64,000 nucleotides of DNA, from assembly GCF_048268305.1 (NCBI RefSeq), contig NZ_JBLWVT010000008.1:186001-250000 (forward strand), given 5' to 3'. Each line of letters starts with the position of its first letter. Position 1 is the stretch's first letter. Positions 52,270 to 60,223 of this stretch are shown one piece after another. This DNA is from Pseudodonghicola sp048268305. GTDB taxonomy: Bacteria > Pseudomonadota > Alphaproteobacteria > Rhodobacterales > Rhodobacteraceae. The position numbers and the translations under genes are program-made. The notes under the pieces are model-generated. The model saw only the letters and a list, made by a program, of their open reading frames with translations, ran no database searches and had not been told where the DNA came from.

Positions 52270-54525
52270 ATGGGCAAATCGAAGATCACCGACGAAGAGG
52301 CGCTTGCCTTCCATCTCGACCCCACTCCGGGCAAGTTCGAGATCCGAGCGACCGTGCCGATGACCACGCAGCGGGATCTGAGCCTGGCCTATTCGCCCGG
52401 AGTGGCTGTCCCCTGCGAGGCGATCGCCGAAAGCCCGGAGACCGCCTATGATTACACCAACAAGGGCAATCTGGTCGCGGTGATCTCGAACGGCACCGCG
52501 GTGCTGGGCTTGGGCAACCTCGGCGCGCTGGCCTCGAAACCGGTGATGGAAGGCAAGGCGGTGCTGTTCAAGCGCTTCGCCGATGTCAACGCCATAGATA
52601 TCGAACTCGACACCGAGGATCCGGACGAGATCATCCAGGCGGTCAAGCTGATGGGGCCGACCTTCGGCGGCATCAACCTCGAGGATATCAAGGCGCCGGA
52701 ATGCTTCATCATCGAGCAGCGCCTGAAGGAAGAGATGGATATCCCCGTCTTCCACGACGACCAGCACGGCACCGCGGTGATCTGTGCCGCCGGTATGATC
52801 AATGCGCTGCATCTGTCGGGCAAGAAGATCGAGGATGTTAAGATCGTCCTGAACGGCGCCGGTGCCGCCGGGATCGCCTGTCTTGAGCTGCTCAAGCGGA
52901 TGGGGGCGCAGCATGACAATTGCATCATGTGCGACACCAAAGGCGTGATCTATCAGGGCCGGACCGAGGGCATGAACCAGTGGAAATCGGCCCATGCGGC
53001 GAAGACCGAGCTGCGCACGCTGGAAGAGGCGATGGTCGGGGCCGATGTCTTCCTTGGCGTGTCTGCCAAGGGCGCGGTGACGCAAGAGATGGTCGCCTCG
53101 ATGGCCGACAATCCGGTGATCTTCGCCATGGCCAACCCGCATCCCGAGATCACCCCGGAAGAGGCGCATGAGGTGCGGATGGACGCCATCGTCGCCACCG
53201 GGCGCAGCGATTATCCGAACCAGGTGAACAACGTCCTGGGCTTTCCCTATCTGTTCCGTGGCGCGCTCGATATCCACGCCCGTGCCATCAATGACGAGAT
53301 GAAGATCGCCTGCGCCCACGCGCTGGCCGAACTCGCACGCGAGGATGTTCCGGACGAGGTGGCGCTGGCCTATGGCAAGGCGCTGAGCTTTGGCCGCGAT
53401 TACATCATCCCGACGCCCTTCGATCCGCGTCTGATCCACCGGATCCCCGTTGCCGTGGCGCGGGCCGGGATGGACACTGGTGCTGCGCGGCGGCCGATCA
53501 TCGACATGGACGCCTATGAGCTGAGCCTGAAGGCCCGGATGGACCCGACCGCCAGCATCCTGCGCAGCCTGAACACCCGCGCCCGCACGGCGCAGTCCCG
53601 CATGATCTTCGCCGAAGGCGACGATCCCCGGGTGCTGCGCGCCGCCGTCACCTATCAGCGTTCGGGCTTCGGCAAGGCGCTGGTGGTGGGCCGCTCAGAG
53701 GATGTGAAGGCCAAGCTCGAGGCCGCCGGCCTCGGCGACGCGGTGCGCGAGCTTGAGGTGGTGAATGCCGCCAATACCACCCATCTGCAGGCCTATAAGG
53801 ATTTCCTTTACGAGCGGCTGCAGCGCAAGGGCTTCGACCAGAAGGACGTGCACCGGCTGGCGGCGCGTGACCGTCACGTTTTCGCCGCGCTGATGCTGGC
53901 CCATGGTCACGGCGATGCGCTGGTGTCGGGTGTGACGCGGAAATCGGCCCATGTGCTGGAGCGCATCAATCACGTCTTTGACGCCGACGCCGCCCATGGC
54001 GCCGCCGGGATCACCGCCGTGCTGCACAAGAACCGCATCGTGCTGATCGGCGACACCCTGGTGCATGAATGGCCGGACGAAGAGGATCTGGCCGATATCG
54101 CCACCCGCGCCGCCGGCGTGGCGCGGCACATGGGGCTCGACCCCCGGGTGGCCTTCGTGTCGTTCTCGACCTTCGGCTATCCGGTGTCGGAACGGGCCGA
54201 AAAGATGCATCTCGCCTCGGACGTGCTCGACCAGCGCCGGGTCGATTTCGAATACGAGGGCGAGATGACCGTGGATGTGGCGCTGAATGCCAATGTGCAA
54301 AAGGCCTATCCGTTCTCGCGGCTGACCGGGCCTGCGAACATCCTGATCGTACCGGCGCGGCATTCGGCCAGCATCTCGGTCAAGCTGATGCAGGAAATGG
54401 CCGGCGCCACGGTGATCGGGCCGATCCTGACCGGCGTCAACAAGCCGATCCAGATCTGTTCCACCGTCTCCACCGCCAACGACATCCTGAACATGGCGGT
54501 GCTGGCGGCCTGCGGCATCGGCTGA
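52270..54525 (+). CDS. maeB: NADP-dependent malic enzyme with C-terminal phosphotransacetylase-like domain
   Basis: A 751-residue MaeB-type protein. The N-terminal malic domain has YSPGVAVPCEAI, VFHDDQHGTAV and NAD(P)-binding LNGAGAAGIACLELL. From about residue 430 a phosphotransacetylase-like regulatory domain begins (SRMIFAEGDDPRVLRAA) with LMLAHGHGDALVSG and PILTGVNKPIQI. It decarboxylates malate to pyruvate making NADPH; the PTA part is catalytically silent in known cases and mediates acetyl-CoA control. A sugar kinase gene follows 4 bp later. Confidence 0.96.
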   Translation: MGKSKITDEEALAFHLDPTPGKFEIRATVPMTTQRDLSLAYSPGVAVPCEAIAESPETAYDYTNKGNLVAVISNGTAVLGLGNLGALASKPVMEGKAVLFKRFADVNAIDIELDTEDPDEIIQAVKLMGPTFGGINLEDIKAPECFIIEQRLKEEMDIPVFHDDQHGTAVICAAGMINALHLSGKKIEDVKIVLNGAGAAGIACLELLKRMGAQHDNCIMCDTKGVIYQGRTEGMNQWKSAHAAKTELRTLEEAMVGADVFLGVSAKGAVTQEMVASMADNPVIFAMANPHPEITPEEAHEVRMDAIVATGRSDYPNQVNNVLGFPYLFRGALDIHARAINDEMKIACAHALAELAREDVPDEVALAYGKALSFGRDYIIPTPFDPRLIHRIPVAVARAGMDTGAARRPIIDMDAYELSLKARMDPTASILRSLNTRARTAQSRMIFAEGDDPRVLRAAVTYQRSGFGKALVVGRSEDVKAKLEAAGLGDAVRELEVVNAANTTHLQAYKDFLYERLQRKGFDQKDVHRLAARDRHVFAALMLAHGHGDALVSGVTRKSAHVLERINHVFDADAAHGAAGITAVLHKNRIVLIGDTLVHEWPDEEDLADIATRAAGVARHMGLDPRVAFVSFSTFGYPVSERAEKMHLASDVLDQRRVDFEYEGEMTVDVALNANVQKAYPFSRLTGPANILIVPARHSASISVKLMQEMAGATVIGPILTGVNKPIQICSTVSTANDILNMAVLAACGIG

Positions 54526-54529
54526 CCCG

Positions 54530-55405
54530 ATGGCGATCTGGAACCTCGGCTCGATCAACGCCGATCTGGTCTATTCACTGCCGCATCTCCCCGTGGCGGG
54601 AGAGACCCTGGCGGCAGAGGAGATGGACCGGTTTCTGGGCGGCAAGGGGGCGAATATGTCGGTCGCCGCCGCCCGTGCCGGCGCCCATGTCGCCCATATC
54701 GGCGCGGTGGGGCCGGATGGGCGTTGGACGGTGCGGCGGCTGATGGAATATGGCGTCGACACCCGCCATATCGTCGAACTGCCCGAGCCGACCGGCCATG
54801 CGCTGATCTTTGTCGAACCGGGGGGAGAGAACCAGATCGTCATCCTTCCGGGCGCCAATCGCGCCATCCCCGAGACGGCGATCCAGGCCGCTCTGGTCGT
54901 GGCAGGGGCGGGCGACACGCTGTTGATCCAGAACGAAACCAATGGCCAGGCGATGGCCGCGCGGATCGGCCGCGATCTGGGCCTGCGCGTGGCCTATGCC
55001 GCTGCCCCCTTCGATGCGCGGGCGGTGCAGGCGGTCCTGCCCTTCCTCGATCTCCTGATCCTGAACGAGGTCGAAGCGCAGCAATTGCAGCAGGCCAGCG
55101 GCCAGGCGCCCGAGACATTGCCGGTGCGGGATGTGATTGTCACCCTCGGCGCGCGCGGCGCCCGTCATATCGACACCGGGTCGGGTGAAATCCGCGACTA
55201 TCCGGCGGTCCCTGTCACCCCGGTCGATACCACCGGGGCGGGGGATACCTTTACCGGATATGTCCTGGCCGGGCTTGATCGCGGCATGGCGATGCCGCAG
55301 GCGATCGCCCAGGCGATGCGGGCGGCGGCCATCATGGTCACACGCCGCGGCACGGCGGATGTCATTCCCGATCTTCGGGATGTTCAGGCAAGCCGCCTGG
55401 GCTGA
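54530..55405 (+). CDS. Ribokinase-like PfkB-family sugar kinase
   Basis: A 291-residue PfkB kinase. The N-terminal GSINADLVYSLPHLPVAGETL, the GGKGANMSVAAARAGA motif, DTRHIVELPEPTGHALIFV, and the C-terminal anion-hole motif VDTTGAGDTFTGYVLAGL with catalytic Asp are those of ribokinase. The substrate is probably ribose or another pentose, but pathway partners other than the distant rpiB are absent. It starts 4 bp after maeB and may be co-transcribed with it. Confidence 0.91.
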   Translation: MAIWNLGSINADLVYSLPHLPVAGETLAAEEMDRFLGGKGANMSVAAARAGAHVAHIGAVGPDGRWTVRRLMEYGVDTRHIVELPEPTGHALIFVEPGGENQIVILPGANRAIPETAIQAALVVAGAGDTLLIQNETNGQAMAARIGRDLGLRVAYAAAPFDARAVQAVLPFLDLLILNEVEAQQLQQASGQAPETLPVRDVIVTLGARGARHIDTGSGEIRDYPAVPVTPVDTTGAGDTFTGYVLAGLDRGMAMPQAIAQAMRAAAIMVTRRGTADVIPDLRDVQASRLG

Positions 55406-55421
55406 ACCTTCGGCCGATCGG

Positions 55422-55613
55422 TCAGCTCAGATGCGCGCGGGGCAGGGCAAAGGCCTGCGGCGCCTTCTGGGCGGTGACGAACATCACGGTCTTGGAACAG
55501 GGCTGCTCCGCACGCGCGACGTCAGCCTCGTGGCTGCCGGCATGGCTGGCAATGGCGCCCAGCACGATGAAGATCGCCAGCGCCAGGGTTTTCAGCAGTT
55601 CGATCCGTTTCAC
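55422..55613 (-). CDS. Small secreted or membrane-anchored peptide
   Basis: A 63-residue protein from a GTG (55611-55613) preceded by GGAGGGAGTGAC. The N-terminus KRIELLKTLALAIFIVLGAIASHA is a clear signal peptide or anchor. The mature part contains one Cys (EQPCSKTVMFVT) and ends LPRAHLS. I do not recognise the family. The frame also extends upstream without a good start. It is convergent with the kinase gene, 16 bp apart, and has no same-strand partner. Confidence 0.62.
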   Translation of the reverse strand: MKRIELLKTLALAIFIVLGAIASHAGSHEADVARAEQPCSKTVMFVTAQKAPQAFALPRAHLS

Positions 55614-55748
55614 GTCACTCCCTCCTTCTCTCGCGGAAGTCCTGACTGCAGGCTGCCGCTTGACGCGCGATCCGGCAAGGGGGTGCAATCTATTGTCACG
55701 TGGAGGTGAGTGGAGTTTACTGCGCCGCGCCGGCCTTCCGCCCCCGCC

Positions 55749-55800
55749 CTTTTTCTAGCGTCAAATATCCCCGCCGGAGGCACGCGCCCGTCAGGGCGCG
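55749..55800 (-). repeat. Dispersed hairpin repeat, copy 2 (inverted)
   Basis: Bases 55749-55787 are the reverse complement of 49413-49451 except for one base. A CGCGCCC-GTCA-GGGCGCG hairpin (55783-55800) follows as in copy 1. It lies in the 288-bp gap between the small secreted peptide gene and the aminotransferase gene, which otherwise holds no supported gene. Confidence 0.9.
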
Positions 55801-55901
55801 TTCGGCGCGGGCCGGATCCGGGCGGTTGGGGGACCCCATGTGAAAAACCGGTTTCCCGAGTCCCGCCCGCGGTCTAGCGTTTCGGTCAAAGGAGAGGCCG
55901 A

Positions 55902-56810
55902 ATGACCGACAAGATCACCACCCATCAGGCGCAGGAAGACGCGCGCAACGAAACGATCCTGATCTATCTGAACGGCCGCATCGTCCCCAAGGCCGAGGCG
56001 CTGGTCAGCGTCTATGACAGCGGTTTCATGATGGGGGACGGCGTGTGGGAGGGGCTGAGGCTCTATGACGGGTGCTGGGCCTTTCTCGACGATCACCTGG
56101 ATCGGCTGTTCGAAGCGGCGAAGGCCATCGACCTCGATATCGGTCTGGATCGCGATGGGGTCAAAAACGCCTTGTTAGAGACGCAAAAGGCCAATGGGAT
56201 GACCACCGACGCCCATGCGCGTTTCATGGTCACCCGGGGGGTCAAGACGCGGCCCTTCCAGCATCCGGCGCTGTCGCAGCAGGGGCCGACGGTGACCATC
56301 ATCATGGAACATTCCAAACCCTCGATCCCGCGTCCGATCCGCCTGGCCACGGTGCCGCATATCCGTGGCCTGCCGATGAGCCAGGATCCCAAGCTGAATT
56401 CGCACTCCAAGCTGAACTGCATCCTCGCCTGCATCGCCGCCGAAAAGGCCGGCGCGGACGAGGCTTTGATGCTCGACGTGCATGGCTTCGTGAATACCAC
56501 CAACGCCTGCAACTTCTTCATCGTGCGGAAGGGGGAGGTTTGGACCTCCACCGGCGATTACTGCATGAACGGCATCACCCGGCAGAAGGTGATTGATGTC
56601 TGCCACGCCGATGGCATCCCGATTTACGAGCGCAATTATTCGCTGGTCGATACCTATGGCGCCGACGAGGCGTTTCTGACCGGCACTTTCGGCGCCCAGA
56701 CCCCGGTGGGGGCAATCGACGGTCGTCAGATCGGCAGTGGAGAGATGGGGCCGATGACGAAACGCATCCGCGCGCTTTACAAGGCGCTGGTCGAAAGGGA
56801 GCGCACCTGA
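55902..56810 (+). CDS. Class IV PLP aminotransferase
   Basis: A 302-residue fold-type IV aminotransferase of the branched-chain/D-amino-acid group. It has YLNGRIVPKAEALVSVYDSGFMMGDGVWEGLR, the catalytic Lys in KLNSHSKLNCI and the cofactor-phosphate region GFVNTTNACNFFIV. It is not a typical IlvE: it lacks recognisable IlvE-specific blocks, so its amino donor is unknown. The last base overlaps the ATG of a sulfotransferase-like gene, suggesting joint function. Confidence 0.86.
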   Translation: MTDKITTHQAQEDARNETILIYLNGRIVPKAEALVSVYDSGFMMGDGVWEGLRLYDGCWAFLDDHLDRLFEAAKAIDLDIGLDRDGVKNALLETQKANGMTTDAHARFMVTRGVKTRPFQHPALSQQGPTVTIIMEHSKPSIPRPIRLATVPHIRGLPMSQDPKLNSHSKLNCILACIAAEKAGADEALMLDVHGFVNTTNACNFFIVRKGEVWTSTGDYCMNGITRQKVIDVCHADGIPIYERNYSLVDTYGADEAFLTGTFGAQTPVGAIDGRQIGSGEMGPMTKRIRALYKALVERERT

Positions 56811-57517
56811 TGCGGATTGCCATGTGGTCGGGGCCGCGGAACCTCTCCACCGCGATGATGTATGCCTTTGGCAACCGCGCGGATTTCGTCATCTGGGACG
56901 AGCCCTTCTATGCCCCCTATCTGGCGGCGACGGGGATCGACCATCCGATGCGGACCGAGATCCTGGTGGCGCATGAGACCGACCCCGACAAGGTGGCTGC
57001 GCGCTGCATTGGCCCTATTCCGGGGGGAAAGCCGCATTTCTACATGAAGCACATGCCGCTGCATATGGTGGAGGGGTTTCCGCTGGATTGGGCGGCGGAG
57101 TGCGTCAACGTCCACCTGCTGCGCCATCCGGCGCGGGTGGTGGCGAGCTATGCGGCCAAGCGCGAGAACCCGAGGCTGGACGATATCGGCTTCCGGCAAC
57201 AGGTGGAGCTGTTCAGGCGCTTCCCCGGCCCGGTGATCGACAGCGCCGATATCCGCGACACCCCGGAGGGGATGCTGCGGGCGCTTTGCGATGCGATCGG
57301 GCTGGACTTCGATCCGGCGATGCTGCGCTGGCCCGCCGGCCCGCGCGCCGAGGATGGGATCTGGGCGTCGCATTGGTACGGCGCGGTGCACCGCTCGACC
57401 GGCTTTGCCGGCGCCGAGGGGCCGCTGCCGCAGCCGGAGGGCGAGGCCGCCCGACTGGTCGCTGCCGCGCTGCCCTATTACGAGGAACTGGCGAAACTGC
57501 GGATTTGCCCGGTCTAG
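56810..57517 (+). CDS. Sulfotransferase-like P-loop protein
   Basis: A 235-residue protein with a sulfotransferase-type N-terminus (MWSGPRNLSTAMMYAFGNR) in place of a canonical Walker A and HLLRHPARVVASYAAKRENP, matching the 3'-phosphate-binding Arg-x-Pro-x-x-x-x-x-Ser motif of PAPS-binding enzymes. It shares the aminotransferase transcript by a one-base overlap. Whether it transfers sulfate is unproven. Confidence 0.83.
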   Translation: MRIAMWSGPRNLSTAMMYAFGNRADFVIWDEPFYAPYLAATGIDHPMRTEILVAHETDPDKVAARCIGPIPGGKPHFYMKHMPLHMVEGFPLDWAAECVNVHLLRHPARVVASYAAKRENPRLDDIGFRQQVELFRRFPGPVIDSADIRDTPEGMLRALCDAIGLDFDPAMLRWPAGPRAEDGIWASHWYGAVHRSTGFAGAEGPLPQPEGEAARLVAAALPYYEELAKLRICPV

Positions 57518-57520
57518 AGC

Positions 57521-57802
57521 CTATTTCAGCAGCGATCCCAGCTTCATCGCCACCGCCGGATTGCCGCTGACCTTGAGCTTGCCCATCATCACCCCGGTCA
57601 TCGGGTTCAGCTTGCCCTTGAGCAGCTTTTTCAGGTTCTCGGCGCTGAGTTTGATGGTGCAATCGGCGTCGCGATCAAGGGTCGTGGCGCGATTGTCGGC
57701 CAGCACCAGCACCCCGTCGGCGCCGCAGTCGAATTTCAGCGATCCGTCGAATGTCTTGCCGGCAAGCGCCTCGTTGATGGCGTCGGCGATCTGGGTCAGC
57801 AT
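57521..57802 (-). CDS. SCP2 sterol-binding-domain protein
   Basis: A 93-residue protein that is a complete SCP2 lipid-binding domain: LKFDCGADGVLVLADNRATTLDRDADCTIKLSAENLKKLLKGKLNPMTGVMMGKLKVSGNPAVAMKLG. Family members bind lipids in the cytoplasm; the bacterial role is undefined. The ATG at 57800-57802 is preceded by GC-rich inverted repeats. It converges with the sulfotransferase gene with a 3-bp gap. Confidence 0.9.
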   Translation of the reverse strand: MLTQIADAINEALAGKTFDGSLKFDCGADGVLVLADNRATTLDRDADCTIKLSAENLKKLLKGKLNPMTGVMMGKLKVSGNPAVAMKLGSLLK

Positions 57803-57857
57803 CTGTGGTCTCCGGTTGCGGGGTGCCAGACAGATTGACCCCCGGGGCGTCAGCCCC

Positions 57858-57924
57858 GGTTCGCGCCCGACCCCGCCCCCCAGGGCGGGCGCGAAACGCC
57901 CACCCTCGGGGCCGGGCGCGAACC
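57858..57924 (-). promoter_or_regulatory. Mutually exclusive inverted repeats ahead of the SCP2 gene
   Basis: GGTTCGCGCCCG at 57858-57869 can pair with CGGGCGCGAA at 57886-57895 (10 bp) or with CGGGCGCGAACC at 57913-57924 (12 bp), so only one hairpin can form at a time. The block sits in the 245-bp gap between argG and the SCP2 gene start and could lie in that gene's leader. Confidence 0.4.
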
Positions 57925-57982
57925 TCCGGTCATTATGGTCGAGGTTCGCAGAGCGCGGCTCAGCCCGACATCCCCATAAGAA

Positions 57983-58011
57983 AATGCCCGCCTTCAGCAA
58001 AGGCGGGCATT
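57983..58011 (-). terminator. Rho-independent terminator of argG
   Basis: A 12-bp stem (AATGCCCGCCTT/AAGGCGGGCATT) with a 5-nt loop lies 37 bp past the argG stop; on the minus strand it runs into TTTTCTT. Confidence 0.9.
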
Positions 58012-58047
58012 CCGGATCGTTTCAACGGTGACGTAGCGGGAGGCTGA

Positions 58048-59274
58048 TCAGCCTTTCACCCGCATGTTGCGCACCGCGATCAGTTTCAGGCGCAGCGCGT
58101 TCAGGTTGATGAAGCCCGCGGCATCCTTCTGGTCGTAGGCGCCGGCGTCTTCCTCGAAGGTCACGTGCTTTTCGGAGTAGAGCGAATAGTCCGACCAGCG
58201 CGCGACCGTGCGCGCCGAGCCCTTGTAGAGCTTCAGCTTCACGGTGCCGGTGACATATTCCTGGGTCTTGTCGATCAGCGCCTGCAGCGCTTCGCGCTCG
58301 GGGCTGAACCAGAAGCCGTTATAGATCAGCTCGGCATAGCGCGGCATGATCGAATCCTTCAGGTGGCCGGCGCCGCTGTCCATGGTGATCTGTTCGATGC
58401 CGCGGTGCGCTTCCAGCAGGATGGTGCCGCCGGGGGTCTCGTAGACGCCACGGGACTTCATGCCGACGAAGCGGTTTTCCACGAAGTCCAGAAGGCCGAT
58501 GCCATGCTTGCCGCCAAGTTCGTTCAGCCTGGTCAGGATCGTCGCGGGCGACATCGCCTCGCCATTGATCGCCACCGCGTCGCCCTTCTCAAAGGTGACC
58601 TCGATGAACTCGGGCTCGTTCGGCGCCTCCTCGACAGGCACGATGCGCTGCGCGACATAGTCGGGTGCTTCCACGGCCGGATCTTCCAGCACGGTGCCCT
58701 CGGAGGAGGTGTGCAGCAGGTTCGCGTCAACCGAGAACGGCGCCTCGCCACGCTTGTTCTTGGCGATCGGGATCTGGTTCTGCTCGGCGAACTCAAGCAG
58801 CCGGGTGCGGCTGGTCAGATCCCATTCGCGCCAGGGTGCGATTACCTTGATCGAGGGATCGAGCGCCGCGACACCCAGTTCGAACCGAACCTGGTCGTTG
58901 CCCTTGCCGGTCGCGCCATGGGCGACGGCATCGGCACCGGTGCGCTGCGCGATCTCGACCAGATGTTTGGAGATCAGCGGGCGGGCGATCGAGGTGCCCA
59001 GCAGATAGAGCCCCTCGTAAACCGCATTGGCGCGGAACATCGGGAAGACGAAGTCGCGGACGAATTCCTCGCGCACATCCTCAATGTAGATGTTCTCGGC
59101 CTTGATGCCCAGCATCTCGGCCTTCTTGCGGGCGGGCTCCAGTTCCTCGCCCTGGCCGAGATCGGCGGTGAAGGTGACCACCTCGCAACCGTATTCGGTT
59201 TGCAGCCATTTCAGGATGATCGAGGTGTCGAGGCCACCGGAATAGGCCAGAACGACTTTCTTGGGCGCGGACAT
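58048..59274 (-). CDS. argG: Argininosuccinate synthase
   Basis: A 408-residue enzyme joining citrulline and aspartate in arginine synthesis. The ATP loop LAYSGGLDTSIILKWL, HGATGKGNDQVRFE and the HVTFEEDAGAYDQKDAAGFINLNALRLKL end are standard. The frame extends 56 residues upstream, but the family start is ATG at 59272-59274. It is a single gene flanked by its terminator and a divergent membrane-protein gene. Confidence 0.97.
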   Translation of the reverse strand: MSAPKKVVLAYSGGLDTSIILKWLQTEYGCEVVTFTADLGQGEELEPARKKAEMLGIKAENIYIEDVREEFVRDFVFPMFRANAVYEGLYLLGTSIARPLISKHLVEIAQRTGADAVAHGATGKGNDQVRFELGVAALDPSIKVIAPWREWDLTSRTRLLEFAEQNQIPIAKNKRGEAPFSVDANLLHTSSEGTVLEDPAVEAPDYVAQRIVPVEEAPNEPEFIEVTFEKGDAVAINGEAMSPATILTRLNELGGKHGIGLLDFVENRFVGMKSRGVYETPGGTILLEAHRGIEQITMDSGAGHLKDSIMPRYAELIYNGFWFSPEREALQALIDKTQEYVTGTVKLKLYKGSARTVARWSDYSLYSEKHVTFEEDAGAYDQKDAAGFINLNALRLKLIAVRNMRVKG

Positions 59275-59417
59275 GGGGGTTCCCTCTAAACGAATGACGG
59301 ATGGGGCGTAGCGGTTTTTGCCCCTAGGAGCAAGGCGGGGTGCATGGGGCCGCATTGACAGTCGTCGTGTGCCACCGTTATCGGTGCAACCATAGGAAGA
59401 ATGATCCGGGTATTCCG

Positions 59418-60158
59418 ATGTTTCGCATTTTTCGACATGCATTGAAAATGATCTTTAGCGATCTGGGGGCGGCGCTGAAGATCTCGCTGCCGATCATTGC
59501 GATGATCATCCTGGGCCTGCTGCTGACGCCGACGACGCCTGAGGCGATCACCGCCGGAGCGGAACCGCTGAGCCCGGTGCTGTGGATCGCCCTTCAGCTG
59601 CTCGGCAGCGTCGCCACGCTCTGGGTGGCGGTGGCTTGGCACCGCTATGTTCTGCTTGCAGAATATCCCGGCTCTGTGCTGCCGAGGTTTCATGGCGGCC
59701 GGGTGCTGGCCTATTTCGGCTGGAGCCTGGTGTTGGGCGTCGTATTGTTCGCGCTTCCCGGGGCGGTGATCGCCCTGCTGGCCTGGACAGCGACCGGCGG
59801 AGTGATCAAGGAGCCCTCGGCCGGTGTGATCCTGCCGATCGTCCTGGCGGCGTTGGTGCTGGTCTGGGTGTTGGCGCGTCTTTCACTGGTCCTGCCTGCC
59901 GCAGCGATCGGGGAACGGCTCGGGCTCAGGGACTCGTGGCAGGCGACCCGGCCGATTGCCCTGGGCATCATCGGCCTGTTTGCCCTGACGTTCGGCTTCG
60001 CCATGCTGCTGATGGTCGGGGTGATGCTGGCGTACTATGCTCTGCCGCTGGCCGGACAGATCGCGGCGGCCGTCTTCCAATGGATCATGACGCTGCTGCA
60101 GCTGAGCATCCTGACCACGCTTTACGGCGTCTATGTCGAGGGGCGCAGCCTGGACTGA
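59418..60158 (+). CDS. Uncharacterised multi-pass membrane protein
   Basis: A 246-residue protein with about six hydrophobic helices, for example ISLPIIAMIILGLLLTP, LWIALQLLGSVATLWVAVAW, YFGWSLVLGVVLFALPGAVIALLAW, VILPIVLAALVLVWVLARL and a final LALTFGFAMLLMVGVML region. No catalytic motif or named family is recognised with confidence; the shape recalls small membrane proteins of unknown function common in Rhodobacterales. The ATG at 59418 precedes ilvA by 65 bp on the same strand. Confidence 0.75.
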   Translation: MFRIFRHALKMIFSDLGAALKISLPIIAMIILGLLLTPTTPEAITAGAEPLSPVLWIALQLLGSVATLWVAVAWHRYVLLAEYPGSVLPRFHGGRVLAYFGWSLVLGVVLFALPGAVIALLAWTATGGVIKEPSAGVILPIVLAALVLVWVLARLSLVLPAAAIGERLGLRDSWQATRPIALGIIGLFALTFGFAMLLMVGVMLAYYALPLAGQIAAAVFQWIMTLLQLSILTTLYGVYVEGRSLD

Positions 60159-60223
60159 AGTGGTAGGCCGGTATGCCGATGTAGATCTTGCTTTGGCACC
60201 GACATTGCGGCAGGGAAGCGGGC

